Positions 62,574 through 64,000 of a DNA stretch of 64,000 bases are shown in pieces (positions within the stretch are counted from its first letter, which is position 1; each line of letters begins with the position of its first letter). A program made the position numbers and the translations under genes. This stretch comes from Microstegium vimineum. Taxonomy: Eukaryota; Streptophyta; Magnoliopsida; Poales; Poaceae. The notes beneath the pieces are model-generated. The model did not search any database. It was given only the letters and a program-made list of their open reading frames with translations, and was not told the DNA's origin. The stretch covers positions 26,591,862 to 26,655,861 of the forward strand of contig CM039137.1 of the NCBI GenBank assembly GCA_022036555.1. Reading direction: 5' to 3'.

Positions 62574-64000
62574 TCACAGGTGCCCCAGCACAGGCCATGG
62601 AGTCACTCCATTGGCAGGAAGCATAGGTTTTATGATAGGAGTTCGCCGCACCATCGTCATGGATTCATTCAGACGTGATGATTGGCCCTTGAATTGGGAG
62701 ACCTTCTGCAGAGACGTATAAGCCCAGGAAAAAACTTTCAGTCAGCAAGAGTCTAAAAGAGAGAATAAGCATCGCAAAGTGCAAACAGAGGTACACAATT
62801 GCCTGGCGTAGGCGTCGATAGCGAGGCGCCTGTGGTGACTTCGTGAACTTCAAGATTTGCCGGCTCAGTCCTTCGAAAGTGCTCATAGAGGTAGGGTTTG
62901 CGTGCGTGTGATCGTAGGGGCGAGTGTGCGTGCGTGTTGAGTGTCTGCGTTGTATTGCGTTGTATTGTGTACTCTCAAAAAAAAAAGGATGGGGAACATG
63001 GACAAGGATCAATTCGAGCATCTAATCCCAACGTTCCAACCAATGATTTGTTTAATCGTCGATCTAAGAATACTCTGGTATCACATCTGCTCTGCCATTC
63101 ATAATCCGTTACGTTCTATAACGAAGTCCTATTAAGTTGAAGCAAAAACAAATGCAATTGTGGGAGTTTATATCGATCATATTTTGTTTATTTTCTGTGA
63201 TTTGGCATCAGCATAAAAAGCACAAGGGCATCTCCAAAGACAGTCAGCTACGTGAGGCAGCCAGGCAGCATATCGTCAGTGAAAGAAAAACATATGCAAC
63301 GAGCAGGAAGCAGCTAAGCTCGCAAGTAAGCTGCTAAGCTGTACAAGCGACTCGGGAAGAATCTGCGTGTGAAGTAGACGAAATCCACAAGTCACAAAGC
63401 AAGACGCTTGCAGGGAAGAGGACGGAAAGGCGTCACCTTTTCGTCGAGGACGAGGCGGACGCGCGCGACGGCCTTGCTCTGGCGGCGCATCCGGTACAGC
63501 CGGCGGCCGAGCACGGCGAATCCGAGCAGCGCGACGGCGAACGGCACCGACCAGGCGCTCCTCGCCGCGCGCAGCGCCCAAACCCGCAGCGCGTCCAGCG
63601 GCAGCTTCCACCACGGGGTCACCGGTCCTCCTCCCTTCGCGACGGTCCCCTCACCCCCATCAGCTGCGCCGGCCGCCGTGACCCCGGCCTCCTCCACCGG
63701 ATCGGTGGCCTCGACCTCGGGCCTCTCCCCGTCGGAGGACGAGTCCGACCAGAGCGCCGCGCGGTCGCGGCCGGGGAAGAGAAGGTCGTCAGGGTCCGGC
63801 TCCACCCAGCCCGCGTTTTCCGACGCCCCGAGAAGCCCCTCCTCCTCCTCCTCCTCGTTCCCCTTCGACAGCGACGCCCTCCGAGGGTACTTGGCGTCGG
63901 AGCCGAGGTCGAAGTAATCGTGCTTGATGGCGCCGGCGTCGTCCTCCCCGCCTCCTCCGCCGGCGTACGGCTCGGCCGCCGCCACCCCCACCGCCGCCTT
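62574..64000 (-). CDS. DUF6821-type plant membrane protein, 5' part outside the window
   Basis: Two exons are seen: 63437 to beyond 64000, and the last exon 62574-62705. The join is clean: LVLDEK from the first exon, then KVSQFKGQSSRLNESMTMVR and the terminal TPWPVLGHL. The visible N-terminal part is acidic and low in complexity (GNEEEEEEGLLG, then WVEPDPDDLLFPG with possible short interaction motifs). One membrane-associated helix follows (AWSVPFAVALLGFAVLGRRLY), then a basic stretch. The RRTPII...LP...GVTPWPVL ending marks a family of plant membrane proteins of unknown function (DUF6821) that also resembles ATG8-interacting proteins. The start codon lies to the right of the window. Exact role unknown. 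Confidence 0.78.
62805..62986 (+). mobile_element. SINE in the last intron of the DUF6821-type gene
   Basis: GCCTGGCGTAGGCGTCGATA, then CCGGCTCAGTCCTTCGAAAG, GTGCTCATAGAGGTAGGG and GTGTGCGTGCGTG, then TTGTATTGTGTACTCTC and a 10-A tail (62977-62986), is the 3' sequence of a SINE type common in grasses. It lies opposite to the host gene. The 5' end is not precise. Confidence 0.6.

Noticed and set aside
62665..63021. 118-codon minus-strand frame (STFEGLSRQILKFTK...)
   Set aside because: It crosses the intron and SINE of the DUF6821-type gene. The conserved last exon uses a different frame starting at 62705.

Overview
The window is nuclear DNA of a grass (Poaceae). Its genes have plant intron-exon structures, including a rice SNAC2/OsNAC6-type NAC factor, a probable chloroplast PSI-assembly protein and cytosolic chaperonin CCT1. 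They sit among Stowaway MITEs, CACTA, MULE, hAT, Helitron, LINE/SINE and large Ty3/gypsy elements typical of grasses. The mobile-element style suggests a panicoid grass (sorghum, sugarcane, Miscanthus or maize relatives). That last step is inference.

Layout. 1-5.2 kb: nested MITEs and a Helitron 3' end preceded by gene scraps (an HSP70 N-terminal piece). 5.24-6.74 kb (-): the NAC gene, with a G-box-rich promoter to about 7.02 kb. 7.0-13.4 kb: intergenic, with a 1.4-kb poly-A retroposon and a 5'-truncated LINE, both with clear target-site duplications. 13.4-24.9 kb: a three-level nest, with a Ty3/gypsy element (14011-24367) inside a non-autonomous CACTA element (13477-24673) inside a Stowaway MITE (13425-24887). 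27.0-29.6 kb (-): Y3IP1-like gene. 29.8-36.1 kb (+): CCT1, sharing a 221-bp divergent promoter with it. 36.4-37.9 kb: a Pack-MULE carrying a glutamate-receptor fragment. 38.5-49.1 kb (-): a 14-exon PHD-SWIB-Plus3-GYF protein. 51.1-61.0 kb: a second, internally deleted Ty3/gypsy element. 61.5 kb (-): tRNA-Ser(AGA). 62.6 kb to the right edge (-): a DUF6821-type membrane protein, cut by the window.

The host genes are not an operon and do not form one pathway. They are a stress-response transcription factor, a plastid assembly factor, a housekeeping chaperonin subunit, a chromatin-reader protein, a tRNA and a membrane protein. The only evident functional coupling is the divergent Y3IP1/CCT1 promoter.

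Two otherwise intact genes show what look like single-base lesions: the NAC exon 2/3 junction and the Y3IP1 start. Each could be a real allele change or a residual assembly indel. The two gypsy elements share a pol region, a primer-binding site and a hairpin block next to the polypurine tract. One has a decayed, spliced antisense coiled-coil gene. The other has an antisense TATA box at a comparable place.

All exon coordinates come from reading splice signals and reading frames by eye.
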